DNA from: Pelagibius sp. CAU 1746
GTDB taxonomy: Bacteria > Pseudomonadota > Alphaproteobacteria > Kiloniellales > Kiloniellaceae
Direction of reading: 5' to 3'
DNA: 64,000 nt
Assembly (NCBI RefSeq): GCF_039839785.1
Contig: NZ_JBDOQT010000001.1
Span: 3,162,001 to 3,226,000, forward strand
The stretch's first letter is position 1. The number at the start of each line of letters is the position of its first letter. Below the pieces are notes generated by a model. That model ran no database searches and had not been told where the DNA came from. It saw nothing but the letters and a program-made list of their open reading frames with translations. This document shows, piece after piece, positions 34,439-43,556 of the stretch. Both the position numbers and the translations under genes were made by a program.

Positions 34439-35477
34439 ACCCCGGGCGCATGTGCCCTTCTGGCTGAACATCACCGCGCCGCTGGCCGCCGTCGTCCTGG
34501 CCTTCGCCTTCTGCGCCCTGCTGATCCTCTGGGCCGGCGCGCCGATCGTCCCGGCCTACACGGCGCTGGTGAAGGGCGCTTTCGGCTCCACCTTCGCCCT
34601 CACCGAAACCCTGACCCGCGCGGCGCCGCTGATCTTCACCGGCCTGGCCGCCGCCGTGGCCTTCCGGGCCAAGCTGTGGAACATCGGCGGCGAGGGCCAG
34701 CTCTATGCCGGCGCTCTGGCCGCCACCTATTTCGGCACCGGCCTCGTCACCCTGCCGCCCTACCTGATGATCCCCTTCCTCTTCCTGGTGGGGGCCGTCG
34801 CCGGCGGCCTGCTGCTGCTGGTCCCGGTGATCCTGAAACTGAAACTGCGCGTCGACGAGGTGGTGACCACGCTGCTGCTGAACTTCGTGGTCCTGCTCTT
34901 CGCCAACTACCTGCTGTTCGGTCCCTGGAAGGACCCGCTCGCCATGGGCTGGCCCCAGGCCGCGCCGATCATCGACGAAGGCGTGCTCGGCCCCCTGGTG
35001 CCGCGCATGCGCCTGCACCAGGGCTTCATCTGGGCTATCGCCTTCGCGGTCTTCGCCTGGGCCTTCATCCGCTTCACCAAGTGGGGCTTCCAGATCCGCG
35101 CCGTCGGCTACAATCCCGATGCGGCGGCCTTCGCCGGCATGCCGATCGGCGCCACGGTGCTGCGCACCGCCCTGCTCTCCGGCGGCCTTGCAGGCATGGC
35201 CGGAGTCTGCGAGCTGGCGGGGCTGAAAGGATACCTCACCCTCGATATCTCGCCGGGCTTCGGCTACACCGGCATCGCCGTGGCCATGCTGGCGGGCCTG
35301 CACCCCCTGGGCGTCATCCTCTCGGCCATCTTCATCGCCGCCATCTACAACGGCGCCGACGCCATGAGCCGGGCCATGTCGATCTCCAACTACCTGGCCG
35401 ACGTGCTGACCGCCACGGCCTTGCTGCTGGTGCTGGCGAGCGTGCTCTTCGTGCGCTTCCGGCCGCGGCTGCGGTAG
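34428..35477 (+). CDS. BMP-type nucleoside ABC transporter permease (NupP/YufP-like)
   Basis: 349 residues, about 9 membrane helices. Conserved KLWNIGGEGQLYAGALAATY near residue 83 is a hallmark of BMP/ribose-type permeases, with KLRVDEVVTTLLLNF and RAVGYNPDAAAFAGM loops. Its start lies inside the end of the ATPase gene, showing tight coupling. It forms half of the membrane channel with the next permease. Confidence 0.92.
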   Translation: MRLEPRAHVPFWLNITAPLAAVVLAFAFCALLILWAGAPIVPAYTALVKGAFGSTFALTETLTRAAPLIFTGLAAAVAFRAKLWNIGGEGQLYAGALAATYFGTGLVTLPPYLMIPFLFLVGAVAGGLLLLVPVILKLKLRVDEVVTTLLLNFVVLLFANYLLFGPWKDPLAMGWPQAAPIIDEGVLGPLVPRMRLHQGFIWAIAFAVFAWAFIRFTKWGFQIRAVGYNPDAAAFAGMPIGATVLRTALLSGGLAGMAGVCELAGLKGYLTLDISPGFGYTGIAVAMLAGLHPLGVILSAIFIAAIYNGADAMSRAMSISNYLADVLTATALLLVLASVLFVRFRPRLR

Positions 35478-35489
35478 GGAGCCAGCGCG

Positions 35490-36431
35490 ATGGAACTGCT
35501 CGACATCTTCGTCACGCTGGGCTTCTGGGGCGCGCTGGTGCGCATGGCCACGCCGCTGATCTTCGGCACCCTGGGCGAGCTGATCTGCGAGCGCGCGGGC
35601 GTTCTCAACCTGGGCATCGAGGGCATCATGACCATGGGCGCCATGGTCGCCTGGATGTGGGTCTATCAGGGCGGCGATCTCTGGACGGCGGTGCTGGTGG
35701 CTGCGGCGGCCGGCGCCCTCTTCGGGCTGCTGCACGCGGTCTTCAGCGTCTACCTGGGTCTGTCGCAGCATGTCACCGGCATCGGCATCACCCTGCTGGC
35801 CGCCTCGCTCAGCTACTTCGCCTTCCGCATGCTGCTGCCCGACGTCACCACGCCGCCGAAGATCGATCCTTTCAAGCCCTTCCCTATTCCCGGCCTCTCG
35901 GAAATCCCCTACATCGGCGAAGTGCTCTTCACCCAGAGCCCGCTCACCTACCTGGCCTTCGTCCTGGTGCCCATCGTCGGCTATGGCCTCTACCGCACGC
36001 CGCTCGGCCTGGCTCTGCGCATGGTGGGCGAGAACCCCATGGCGGTGGAGGCCCAGGGCATCGACGTGCACCGCCTGCGCACCTGTGCCGTCATGCTGGG
36101 CAGCGCCTTCATGGCCGTGGGCGGCGCCTTCCTCACCATCTCGGTCTTCGACGCCTTCTACATCGGGATGATCAACGGGCGCGGCTGGATCTGCATCGCC
36201 CTGGTGATCTTCGCCTCCTGGCGGCCCGGCAAGGCGCTGGCCGGCGCCCTGCTCTTCGCGGCCTTCGAGGCCCTGCAGATTCGCGTGCAGCAGGCCTCCT
36301 CCGCCGTGATCCCCTACCAGTTCTTCCTGATGATGCCCTACATCCTCTCGATCCTCGCCATGATCGTGATGTCGCGGCGCGCCGCCTACCCGAAGGCCCT
36401 ACTAGTGCCCTTCCGCAAGGGCGAACGCTAG
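35490..36431 (+). CDS. BMP-type nucleoside ABC transporter permease (NupQ/YufQ-like)
   Basis: 313 residues. TPLIFGTLGELICERAGVLNLGIEGIM is the typical N-terminal signature of the second BMP/ribose-type permease, and LRMVGENPMAVEAQGIDV is its coupling loop. About 8 membrane helices. It lies 12 bp after the first permease and 12 bp before the codA-like gene, so it is in one operon with deaminase. Confidence 0.92.
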   Translation: MELLDIFVTLGFWGALVRMATPLIFGTLGELICERAGVLNLGIEGIMTMGAMVAWMWVYQGGDLWTAVLVAAAAGALFGLLHAVFSVYLGLSQHVTGIGITLLAASLSYFAFRMLLPDVTTPPKIDPFKPFPIPGLSEIPYIGEVLFTQSPLTYLAFVLVPIVGYGLYRTPLGLALRMVGENPMAVEAQGIDVHRLRTCAVMLGSAFMAVGGAFLTISVFDAFYIGMINGRGWICIALVIFASWRPGKALAGALLFAAFEALQIRVQQASSAVIPYQFFLMMPYILSILAMIVMSRRAAYPKALLVPFRKGER

Positions 36432-36443
36432 GAGGAGGAGACC

Positions 36444-37712
36444 ATGCTCGATCTCATCGTCCGCAACGCCACCCTGCCCTCCGGCGAGACCGGCCAGGAC
36501 ATCGCGGTCCAGGACGGCCGCATCGCCGAGGTGCGGCCCAACATCGAGGCCGAGGCGGCCGAAACCATCGACGCCGCCGGCCATCTGGTCAGCCCGCCCT
36601 TCGTCGACAGTCACTTCCACATGGATGCGACCCTCAGCCTCGGCCTGCCGCGCCTGAACCAGAGCGGCACCCTGCTGGAAGGCATCGCCCTCTGGGGTGA
36701 GCTGAAGCCCGACCTGACCCTCGCGGCCATCAAGGAACGCGCGCTGGCCCTCTGCCGCTGGTCCATCGCCCGCGGCACGCTGGCGATCCGCAGCCACGTG
36801 GATATTTGCGACGACCGCTTGCTGGCTGTCGACGCGCTGCTGGAAGTCCGCGAGGAGGTCAAGGACTGGATCGACTTGCAGCTCGTCGCCTTTCCCCAGG
36901 ACGGCTACCTGCGCTACGGCAAGTCGCCGGCGAACCTGAAGCGCGCCCTCGACAAGGGCGTCGACGTGGTGGGCGGCATCCCGCATTTCGAGCGCACCAT
37001 GTCCGACGGGGCCTTTTCGGTGCGCCTGCTCTGCGAGGTCGCCGCCGAGCGCGGCCTCATGATCGACATGCACTGCGACGAGTCCGACGATCCCCTGTCG
37101 CGCCACATCGAGACCCTGGCCTTTGAGACGCAGCGCCTGGGACTGCAGGGCCGCGTCACCGGCTCCCACCTCACCTCCATGCACTCCATGGACAACTACT
37201 ACGTCACCAAACTGATGGCGCTGATGAAGGAGGCGGAGGTTCATGCCGTCGCCAACCCGCTCATCAACATCACCCTGCAAGGCCGCCACGACAGCTACCC
37301 CAAGCGCCGCGGCATGACCCGGGTGAAGGAACTGCTGCGGGAGGGCATCAACGTCGCCTTCGGCCACGACTGCGTCATGGACCCCTGGTACTCCCTGGGC
37401 AGCCACGACATGCTCGAGGTCGCGCACATGGGCCTCCACGTCGGCCAGATGACCGGCGTCGCCGAGCAGCAGGCCTGCTTCGCCGCCGTCACCGAGAACG
37501 GCGCCAGGGTGATGCAGTTGGAGGGCTACGGCCTCGCCCCCGGCTGCCACGCCGACATGGTGATCCTGCAGGCCCGGGACGTGCTCGAGGCCCTGCGCCT
37601 GAAACCCGCCCGCCTCGCCGTCATCCGCCGCGGCAAGGTGATTGCCGAAACCCCGCCGGTGAAGGCACAGTTGAAGGTGTTGGGGAATCCGGCTATCGAT
37701 TTCCTGAAATAG
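36444..37712 (+). CDS. codA: Cytosine deaminase
   Basis: 422 residues, ATG with AGGAGGAG upstream. Amidohydrolase with metal ligands H57 and H59 (VDSHFHMD), the LQLVAFPQDGYL strand, IPHFERTMSDG, DMHCDESDD with its His, GSHLTSMHSMDNY, NPLINITLQGR, YPKRRGMTRVKELL and the FGHDCVMDPWY aspartate strand. This follows E. coli CodA nearly block by block. It converts cytosine to uracil, which PreTA then reduces. Product of the BMP transporter operon. Confidence 0.9.
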   Translation: MLDLIVRNATLPSGETGQDIAVQDGRIAEVRPNIEAEAAETIDAAGHLVSPPFVDSHFHMDATLSLGLPRLNQSGTLLEGIALWGELKPDLTLAAIKERALALCRWSIARGTLAIRSHVDICDDRLLAVDALLEVREEVKDWIDLQLVAFPQDGYLRYGKSPANLKRALDKGVDVVGGIPHFERTMSDGAFSVRLLCEVAAERGLMIDMHCDESDDPLSRHIETLAFETQRLGLQGRVTGSHLTSMHSMDNYYVTKLMALMKEAEVHAVANPLINITLQGRHDSYPKRRGMTRVKELLREGINVAFGHDCVMDPWYSLGSHDMLEVAHMGLHVGQMTGVAEQQACFAAVTENGARVMQLEGYGLAPGCHADMVILQARDVLEALRLKPARLAVIRRGKVIAETPPVKAQLKVLGNPAIDFLK

Positions 37713-37734
37713 CCCCCATTCAAGGAACTCCCCC

Positions 37735-38976
37735 TTGCCCATCCTCGATCTTTCCTTCGTCCGTTCCCAGTTCCCCGCATTTTCCGAGCCCTCTCTGAAG
37801 GACTGGGCCTTCTTCGAGAATGCCGGGGGGTCCTATGCCTGCGGGCCGGTGATCGAGCGGCTCACCCGCTTTTACCGGGAGACCAAGGTGCAGCCCTATG
37901 GCCCCTTCCCGGCCTCCAGGCGCGCGGGCGAGGAGATGGACGAAGCACGGGCGCGGCTGGCCGGCTACCTGAACGTCGCCACCGACGAGGTCCACTTCGG
38001 GCCCTCGACCAGCCAGAACTCCTACGTGCTGGCCCAGGCCTTCAGGGAGATGCTGGACGAGGGCGACGAGATCGTGGTCACCAACCAGGACCATGAGGCC
38101 AACTCCGGCGTCTGGCGGCGTCTGGCGGACAGCGGCATCGTGGTCAGCGAGTGGCAGGTGGACCCGGAAAGCGGCCGCCTCGATCTGGCCGACCTCGACG
38201 AAGTGCTGACCAAGAAGACCAAGCTGGTCGCCTTCCCGCACTGCTCCAACATCGTCGGCCACATCAATCCGGTGGCGGAGATCTGCGCCAAGGTGCAGAC
38301 CGCCGGGGCCGTCGCCGTGGTCGACGGCGTCTCCTACGCCCCGCACGGCTTTCCCGACGTGAAGGCCCTGGGCGCCGATATCTACCTCTTCTCGCTCTAC
38401 AAGACCTATGGGCCGCACCAGGGCCTCATGGTGGTGAGGAAGGAGCTCGCCGAACGCCTGCCCAACCAGGCGCACTTCTTCAACGCCGGCAGCGTCCTGA
38501 AGCGCCTGACGCCCGCCGGCCCGGACCACGCGCAGATCGCCGCTTCCGCCGGCATCGCCGACTACTTCGACGCCCTGCACGATCACCACTTCGATGGCCC
38601 GGACAACAGGGTGATCGAGGCTGCCGAGCGCGGCCGCCGGGTGCACAGCCTGATGGAAGCGCAGGAGAAGGCGCTGCTGGCCCCGCTGCTCGACTGGCTG
38701 CGGCAGCGCAACGACCTCCGCGTGCTCGGCCCCACGGACCCGGCCGAGCGCGCGCCGACCGTCGCCATTCATCCCAAGAACAAGCCGGCCGAGGCCGTGC
38801 TGCAAGATCTGACCGCGCGCGGCATCGCCGCCGGGGTCAGCAACTTCTACGCCTACCGCCTGGTTCAGGCACTGGGGATCGATCCGGAGACGGGCGTCCT
38901 GCGCCTCTCCTTCGTGCACTACACCTCGCCGGAAGAGATCGACAAGCTGATCAAGGCCCTGGAAGCCTCGCTCTAG
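37735..38976 (+). CDS. Aminotransferase class V-fold PLP enzyme (cysteine desulfurase-like)
   Basis: 413 residues from TTG 37735, with AAGGA upstream. Fold-type I PLP enzyme with lysine K223 in FSLYKTYGPHQG for the Schiff base, an aromatic FENAGGSYACGP start, the VTNQDHEANSGVW substrate loop and AVVDGVSYAPHGFPD with the PLP-aspartate. The family covers cysteine desulfurases, isopenicillin-N epimerase-like and kynureninase-like enzymes. SufS/IscS catalytic-Cys motifs are not obvious. It follows codA by 22 bp; a role in beta-alanine or an amine by-product is possible but unsupported. Confidence 0.82.
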   Translation: MPILDLSFVRSQFPAFSEPSLKDWAFFENAGGSYACGPVIERLTRFYRETKVQPYGPFPASRRAGEEMDEARARLAGYLNVATDEVHFGPSTSQNSYVLAQAFREMLDEGDEIVVTNQDHEANSGVWRRLADSGIVVSEWQVDPESGRLDLADLDEVLTKKTKLVAFPHCSNIVGHINPVAEICAKVQTAGAVAVVDGVSYAPHGFPDVKALGADIYLFSLYKTYGPHQGLMVVRKELAERLPNQAHFFNAGSVLKRLTPAGPDHAQIAASAGIADYFDALHDHHFDGPDNRVIEAAERGRRVHSLMEAQEKALLAPLLDWLRQRNDLRVLGPTDPAERAPTVAIHPKNKPAEAVLQDLTARGIAAGVSNFYAYRLVQALGIDPETGVLRLSFVHYTSPEEIDKLIKALEASL

Positions 38977-39009
38977 GCGAGGAGACCGCCGGCAACGGCG
39001 GCTACCGAA

Positions 39010-39927
39010 CTAGGTCCCGATCTTCGCCAGGTCGAAGGGCGTGGTCTGGTAGAGATAGTTGATCCAGTTGGAATAGAGCAGATGGGCATTGCCGCGCCAG
39101 GTGTTGACCGGCTGCTCCGACGGGTTGTCGTGGGGGTAATAATGCCGCGGCAGGCAGATGGACTCGCCTTTCTCCAGATCGCGGCGATACTCCGCGTCCA
39201 GCGTCGTCGAATCGTATTCCAAGTGATTGAACATGTAGACTTGGCGCAGGCGCTTGTCGTGCACCAGGCAAAGCCCGGCCTCGTCTGAATCGATCAGCAC
39301 CTCCAGGTCGTCGTGCCCCTCCAGGTCCTCGCGGCGGTTCTCCGTGTGCCGGGAGACCGGAATGTGGATCTCGTCGTCGAGCCCGCGCATCAGCAGCGAG
39401 GTGTGATCCAGGACCCGGTGGGTGAAAACGCCGAAGCGCTTTTCCGGTAGCTGGTGCTTGGGAATGCCGTGGAAATGATAGAGCGCCGCCTGCCCGCCCC
39501 AGCACAGGGCGAAGAGCCCGTGCACATGGGTCAGCGACCAGTCGAAGATGCGGCACAGCTCGTCCCAGTAGGTCACTTCCTCGAAGGGGAGCTGTTCGAT
39601 GGGCGCGCCGGTGACGATCAGGCCGTCGAACTTCTCGCCGCGGATGTCCTGCCAGGGCCGGTAGAAGTCCAGCATATGCTCGCGCGGGGTGTTCTTCGGC
39701 ACATAACCTTCCGGCGCGAAGAGCGTCATCTCCACCTGCAGCGGCGTACCGGCGAGGACCCGGGCAATCTGGGTTTCCGTCTCGATCTTCTTCGGCATGA
39801 GGTTCAGCAGCGCGATCCGCATCGGGCGGATGTCCTGCCGGATGGCATCGGTGTCGCGGATGATGAGCACGCCCTCGCGTTCAAGCGACTCGCGGGCCGG
39901 CAGGTCATGGGGAATCTTGATAGGCAT
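39010..39927 (-). CDS. metA: Homoserine O-acetyltransferase (MetA/HTS fold)
   Basis: 305 residues. MetA-type with catalytic C142 (FALCWGG), H235 and E237 (NHLEYD). The acyl-CoA selectivity residue, normally Gly111 in succinyl-CoA enzymes, is Glu111 (TGAPIEQ). Glu at this site is associated with acetyl-CoA use, so I call it acetyltransferase although the fold is that of the E. coli succinyltransferase. It acylates homoserine in methionine synthesis. Convergent with the PLP gene. I see no SAM riboswitch in its leader. Confidence 0.9.
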   Translation of the reverse strand: MPIKIPHDLPARESLEREGVLIIRDTDAIRQDIRPMRIALLNLMPKKIETETQIARVLAGTPLQVEMTLFAPEGYVPKNTPREHMLDFYRPWQDIRGEKFDGLIVTGAPIEQLPFEEVTYWDELCRIFDWSLTHVHGLFALCWGGQAALYHFHGIPKHQLPEKRFGVFTHRVLDHTSLLMRGLDDEIHIPVSRHTENRREDLEGHDDLEVLIDSDEAGLCLVHDKRLRQVYMFNHLEYDSTTLDAEYRRDLEKGESICLPRHYYPHDNPSEQPVNTWRGNAHLLYSNWINYLYQTTPFDLAKIGT

Positions 39928-40019
39928 ATCTGAATTCGGTACTGGGGCTCCTGGCCGCCAGCCCGGAGCTGTGGGCGGCGGCGACCGGGACTATACATGA
40001 ACCGGCGGGAACATAAACT

Positions 40020-40040
40020 ACCCCTGCAAAAGGGGTTTTT
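40020..40040 (+). terminator. Short hairpin with T-tract
   Basis: ACCCCT (40020-40025) pairs with AGGGGT (40031-40036), followed by TTTT on the plus strand. No plus-strand gene ends nearby; it lies 29 bp past the stop of the minus-strand FAD oxidoreductase, where the minus-strand tail is poor. It may still stop that transcript upstream of metA. Confidence 0.45.
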
Positions 40041-40068
40041 GCGATACCACGCCAAGGCCCCCGTGCCG

Positions 40069-41481
40069 CTATCCGGCGCCGGGCGGGATGTTCTGGTTCA
40101 TCCTGAAGAGGTTCGCCGGGTCGTATTTGCGCTTCAGCGCCACCAGCCTGTCGTACTTTCCCGGCCCGTAGGCCGCCGCCAGGCGGTCTGCACCCTCGTC
40201 GCTCTCGGTCCCCAGATAATTCACATAGACCCCCTCCGTCTCGAAGGGCCGCATGGCCTGCCAAGTCTGGCGCACCCAGGCGCGGCAGATGTCGTCCCGC
40301 GCCGGATCGTCCCAGCCGCCGATGATCAGCAGATTGTAGGGCGAGTCCCGATGGTCGAAGACCGCATCCTCCCGGGGGATCCGCGAAACGGCGCCGCCAA
40401 GAAACTCCACGAAGATTTTGCAGTTTGGCGAGGGAAACTCGCGGGCCCGGCCGACCGCGACGGCAACCGCCTCCTCCGGCAGGCTGTCCAGAAAGCTGGA
40501 CTTCCAATAGTAGCGCAATCCCGGCGGCGAACTCGCATCGAAGAGAGTCTGAATCTTACGATAGGGTGACGGCGCAAAGGTGTCGAGCAGGGGCCGCCGA
40601 GCTTCCCGCAGAGGCTTCAGCACCGCCTCGCCCTGCGACGGCTCGCCGCAATAGACGCCGATCAGGGCAAACGCCGGCGTGCCGTCGGGGGCGGTAACGA
40701 ATCCCGCCAGACCGCCCAAGGCATCGGGCGCCTGCTGCATGAAATCGCGGAACCAGATCAGCATATCCCGCGCCGCATCAAGGGGGTAGAGGGTCATGCC
40801 GGCGAAGACCAAGGGGCCGACGGGGTGCAGCCGGAACTCGAAGGAGGTGGCGATCCCGAAATTGCCGCTGCCGCCCTTGAGCCCCCAGAAGAGATCGGCG
40901 TTCTCTTCCGCGCTCGCCCTCACCCTTCCGCCCGCGGCCGTCACCACGTCAACGGAAACGAGGTTGTCGCAAGCCAACCCATAGGAGCGGCTGAGCCAGC
41001 CGATACCGCCGCCCAGGGTCAGCCCGGCGACCCCCGTCGCGCTGATGAGGCCGCCGGTGGTGGCGAGGCCGAAGACCTGCGTCTCTGCATCGAAGTCGCC
41101 CCAGGTCGCACCGCCGCCGGCCCGGGCGCGACGCTGCTCCGGGTCAGCGCGCACCTCGCGCATGGCGGAAAGATCGATCATCAGGCCGCCGTCGCAGACG
41201 GCATTGCCGGCGACATTGTGGCCGCCGCCCTTCACGGCGATGAGCAGATCGCGTTCCCGGCCGAAGTTCACCGCGGTCGCGACGTCGGCCGCTCCCGCGC
41301 AGCGAACGATCATCGCCGGGCGGCGGTCGACCATCCCGTTCCAGATATGCCGCGCTTCATCGTAGCCCGCCGAGGCGGGGAGCAGGACGGTTCCCCGAAG
41401 GTCTTGCTCCAGGGCCTCGATTGCGGCTGAATCGACTGCCGCGGTCGCGGCATCCCGCGCCGCGAATTCAAATGCACTCAT
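40069..41481 (-). CDS. FAD-binding oxidoreductase (berberine-bridge/6-hydroxynicotine oxidase-like)
   Basis: 470 residues. FAD-binding type 4 (PCMH) domain with the histidine that carries covalent FAD in this family, H88 in KGGGHNVAGN. The GGLISATGVAGLTLGGGIGWLSR segment and GLACDNLVSVDVVTA strand are typical. A C-terminal BBE segment (VYVNYLGTESDEG, LKRKYDPANLFRMNQNI) is complete. The second covalent link (Cys in the C-G-V-A-like motif) is not obvious, since TGVAG replaces CGVAG, so single-site FAD attachment is expected. Substrate unknown. Confidence 0.88.
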   Translation of the reverse strand: MSAFEFAARDAATAAVDSAAIEALEQDLRGTVLLPASAGYDEARHIWNGMVDRRPAMIVRCAGAADVATAVNFGRERDLLIAVKGGGHNVAGNAVCDGGLMIDLSAMREVRADPEQRRARAGGGATWGDFDAETQVFGLATTGGLISATGVAGLTLGGGIGWLSRSYGLACDNLVSVDVVTAAGGRVRASAEENADLFWGLKGGSGNFGIATSFEFRLHPVGPLVFAGMTLYPLDAARDMLIWFRDFMQQAPDALGGLAGFVTAPDGTPAFALIGVYCGEPSQGEAVLKPLREARRPLLDTFAPSPYRKIQTLFDASSPPGLRYYWKSSFLDSLPEEAVAVAVGRAREFPSPNCKIFVEFLGGAVSRIPREDAVFDHRDSPYNLLIIGGWDDPARDDICRAWVRQTWQAMRPFETEGVYVNYLGTESDEGADRLAAAYGPGKYDRLVALKRKYDPANLFRMNQNIPPGAG

Positions 41482-41546
41482 TATTTCCTCCGATCAATAG
41501 GCCGACGGTGGCCAAGGTTGCCGCGAACGGCAGATCTCCGGTCCAC

Positions 41547-42059
41547 CTATCGCACGCCCGCCCAACGCATATGCTCGGCCAGGGTCGCGAAGCCGCCCGC
41601 CGGGCTCCAGCGGCCACCCTCGACCTCCCAGGCTTCGAGCCGCAGGGCACCGCCATCCAAACGGATGAGATCGTCACGCAGGCTGTCCATCACCCAAAGA
41701 TCGCGGACCACCAGCACCGCGTGGCCGCGCCCCTTGACGCGGACGATGGCGAGCCGCAGGGCGCCGCGCGGCACGCCGGCCTGCAGCAGCAGGATGAGTT
41801 TTCGAAGAGCGTAGTCTTCACAGTCCGCGCCCTCTCCCCAAACGTCTTCGCGCTCGGGCCGATAGGTCATCGCTGCGTTGACAGCGCGGTTGACCCGCCG
41901 CAGCAAGCCCATGTCCAGGGGCCAAGTGGCCCAGTCGTTGAACGCCAGATCCGGCTGCCTGGCCAGCAGTTCGGTATAGGCGGGAGGCGATGGATAAAAG
42001 GAATCCGCTGCGGCCGGAGTGGCCAGCAGCAAGCACAGAACGGCGGCAAGGCTCCTCAT
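41547..42059 (-). CDS. Periplasmic transglutaminase-like cysteine peptidase (BTLCP/DUF920)
   Basis: 170 residues from ATG 42059; this start gives a clean signal peptide (MRSLAAVLCLLLATPAAA). The bacterial transglutaminase-like triad is present: C80 (GADCEDYALRK), H113 (GHAVLVV) and D125 (LWVMDS). BTLCPs such as LapG cleave adhesins or unknown envelope substrates. No LapD partner or GGDEF/EAL protein is nearby and no large adhesin is visible. Substrate unknown. Confidence 0.88.
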   Translation of the reverse strand: MRSLAAVLCLLLATPAAADSFYPSPPAYTELLARQPDLAFNDWATWPLDMGLLRRVNRAVNAAMTYRPEREDVWGEGADCEDYALRKLILLLQAGVPRGALRLAIVRVKGRGHAVLVVRDLWVMDSLRDDLIRLDGGALRLEAWEVEGGRWSPAGGFATLAEHMRWAGVR

Positions 42060-42457
42060 ACGACGCCCCCCGATCACACCGTGATCCGGCGAAGGTGAAG
42101 ACCCCTGCCCCGAGGGCGCGGCATTGCCTGCCGCACCGCGGGCTCTGCGTAGTATCAACCCAGATCGAGAAGGAGGTGAAGCAGCCGGGAGTTGTTTGCA
42201 GAAGAAATCTCGACCGATGCAACGCACGGTCTTCCGCTACCGTTGTTTGCATCTTTCGGCGCACTCCAACCCTGCGGCGGCAGCTTCCTCCAACTGCGCT
42301 AACAGCGCCGCCGCCGATCCCGCATCGATTGGGTGAAGGGCCCGGCTGCGCCTATCCAGCCACCCGCGGCGGCACCGCAAAAAAGGGGGAGCGCCCCGGC
42401 GCTCCCCCCTCCCCCCGAACCTCGGTCCGGGTTTGCCAATCGGTTCTCCGGGATCAG
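42060..42457. other. 398-bp gene-free interval
   Basis: Between the BTLCP gene and the end of the pyrimidine transporter operon I see no credible protein gene. Apart from a strong minus-strand terminator at 42379-42408 the interval holds no recognised element. A GAAGGAGGTGAAG stretch near 42170 resembles a ribosome site but is followed by no supported reading frame. Confidence 0.5.
42379..42408 (-). terminator. Rho-independent terminator of the preT-preA-transporter operon
   Basis: A 10-bp GC stem, GGGGGAGCGC (42385-42394) with GCGCTCCCCC (42399-42408), loop of 4. The minus-strand tail is TTTTTT (complement of 42379-42384). It lies about 50 bp past the binding-protein stop. Confidence 0.9.
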
Positions 42458-43465
42458 CTACATCCCCATGGCCTTTTCCCAAACTTCGTGGGTCCAGGCG
42501 CCTTCCGGCTTCTTGGTGATCACCGGGGTCGACTCGTTGGAGAGCAAGGTATCCACCGTGCGGTCGTAGTCGGCCGGGTCGAGGAATCCCAGCTTCTCGC
42601 TGCCCAGCAGCTTGGCGATCTCACCCATCATGCGCTTCTGGTGCTTCTCGGTCTGGGCGCCGGTGGCGTCATTCTCGAGCACAATCTCCGCGGCCTCGTC
42701 GGGATGCTGGCGCGCGTAGTCCCAGCCTTTCAACGACGCTTTCACGAAGCGGGCCATCTTATCGACGAAAGCGGCGTCCTTGAGGCTGTCTTCCAGCACG
42801 TAGAGGCCGTCCTCCAGTGTCGCGACACCCTGGTCCTCGTACTTGTAGACGATAAGATCTTCCTCGGTCAGGCCGGCGTCGATGATCTGCCAATACTCGT
42901 TGTAGGTCATGGTCGAGACGCAAGCCGCCTGCTTCTGCAGGATCGGGTCGACGTTGAAGCCCTGCTTCAATACCGTCACGCCATCATTGCCGCCTTCGGT
43001 CGGGATGCCGAGCTTGGCCATCCACGACAGAAAGGGATACTCGTTGCCGAAGAACCAGACGCCCAGGGTGTGGCCGGGAAAGTCCTTCGGCGACGTGATG
43101 CCGCTGTCCTTGCGGCAGGTCAGCATCATGCCCGACTTCTCGAAGACCTGGGAGATGTTCACCAGAGGCACGCCCTTCTCGCGCGAGGCCAGGGCGGAGG
43201 GCATCCAGTCGATGATGACGTCGGCGCCGCCGCCGGCGATGACCTGCGGCGGAGCGATGTCCGGGCCGCCCGGCTTGATGGTGACGTCGAGATCGGCTTC
43301 CTTGTAGAAGCCCTTATCCTGAGCCACGTAGTAGCCGGCGAACTGGGCCTGGGTGACCCACTTGAGCTGAATGGTCACGGCGTCCGCCGCCGCGGCGCTG
43401 CCCGCGGCCAGCAGCAGTCCCGCCCCCGCCGCCGCGCCCAGAGCTTTCCTGTAGAATTTACTCAT
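42458..43465 (-). CDS. NMT1/THI5-like ABC transporter substrate-binding protein (pyrimidine-type)
   Basis: 335 residues from the ATG at about 43465 (MSKFYRKALG), with GAGAGG upstream. A signal peptide ends AAGSAAAADA. NMT1-like fold: IQLKWVTQAQFAGYYVAQDKGFY, DLDVTIKPGGPDIAPPQVI, ADVIIDWMPSAL, VWFFGNEYPFLSWMAKL and YNEYWQIIDAGL. The family binds pyrimidines such as HMP or formylaminopyrimidine. As last gene of the preT-preA operon its ligand is more likely a uracil-type base or degradation intermediate than a thiamine precursor. Periplasmic. Confidence 0.9.
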   Translation of the reverse strand: MSKFYRKALGAAAGAGLLLAAGSAAAADAVTIQLKWVTQAQFAGYYVAQDKGFYKEADLDVTIKPGGPDIAPPQVIAGGGADVIIDWMPSALASREKGVPLVNISQVFEKSGMMLTCRKDSGITSPKDFPGHTLGVWFFGNEYPFLSWMAKLGIPTEGGNDGVTVLKQGFNVDPILQKQAACVSTMTYNEYWQIIDAGLTEEDLIVYKYEDQGVATLEDGLYVLEDSLKDAAFVDKMARFVKASLKGWDYARQHPDEAAEIVLENDATGAQTEKHQKRMMGEIAKLLGSEKLGFLDPADYDRTVDTLLSNESTPVITKKPEGAWTHEVWEKAMGM

Positions 43466-43556
43466 TACGCCTCTCCTCTTCTTATGAAGGTTCGTTCTTA
43501 TGTTAAGCAGGCTTCTTCGCCTCATCGCCGGCCACGCCCCCTTTGTTATTCCCCTG

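Noticed and set aside
39928-40068. Possible SAM-II riboswitch before metA
   Set aside because: The leader is short and I do not see the conserved SAM-II pseudoknot pattern; only a small hairpin at 40020-40036 is present.
43466-43556. Possible TPP riboswitch ahead of the NMT1-type binding protein
   Set aside because: No CTGAGA or the paired TPP-helix sequences; the context is pyrimidine catabolism, not thiamine synthesis.
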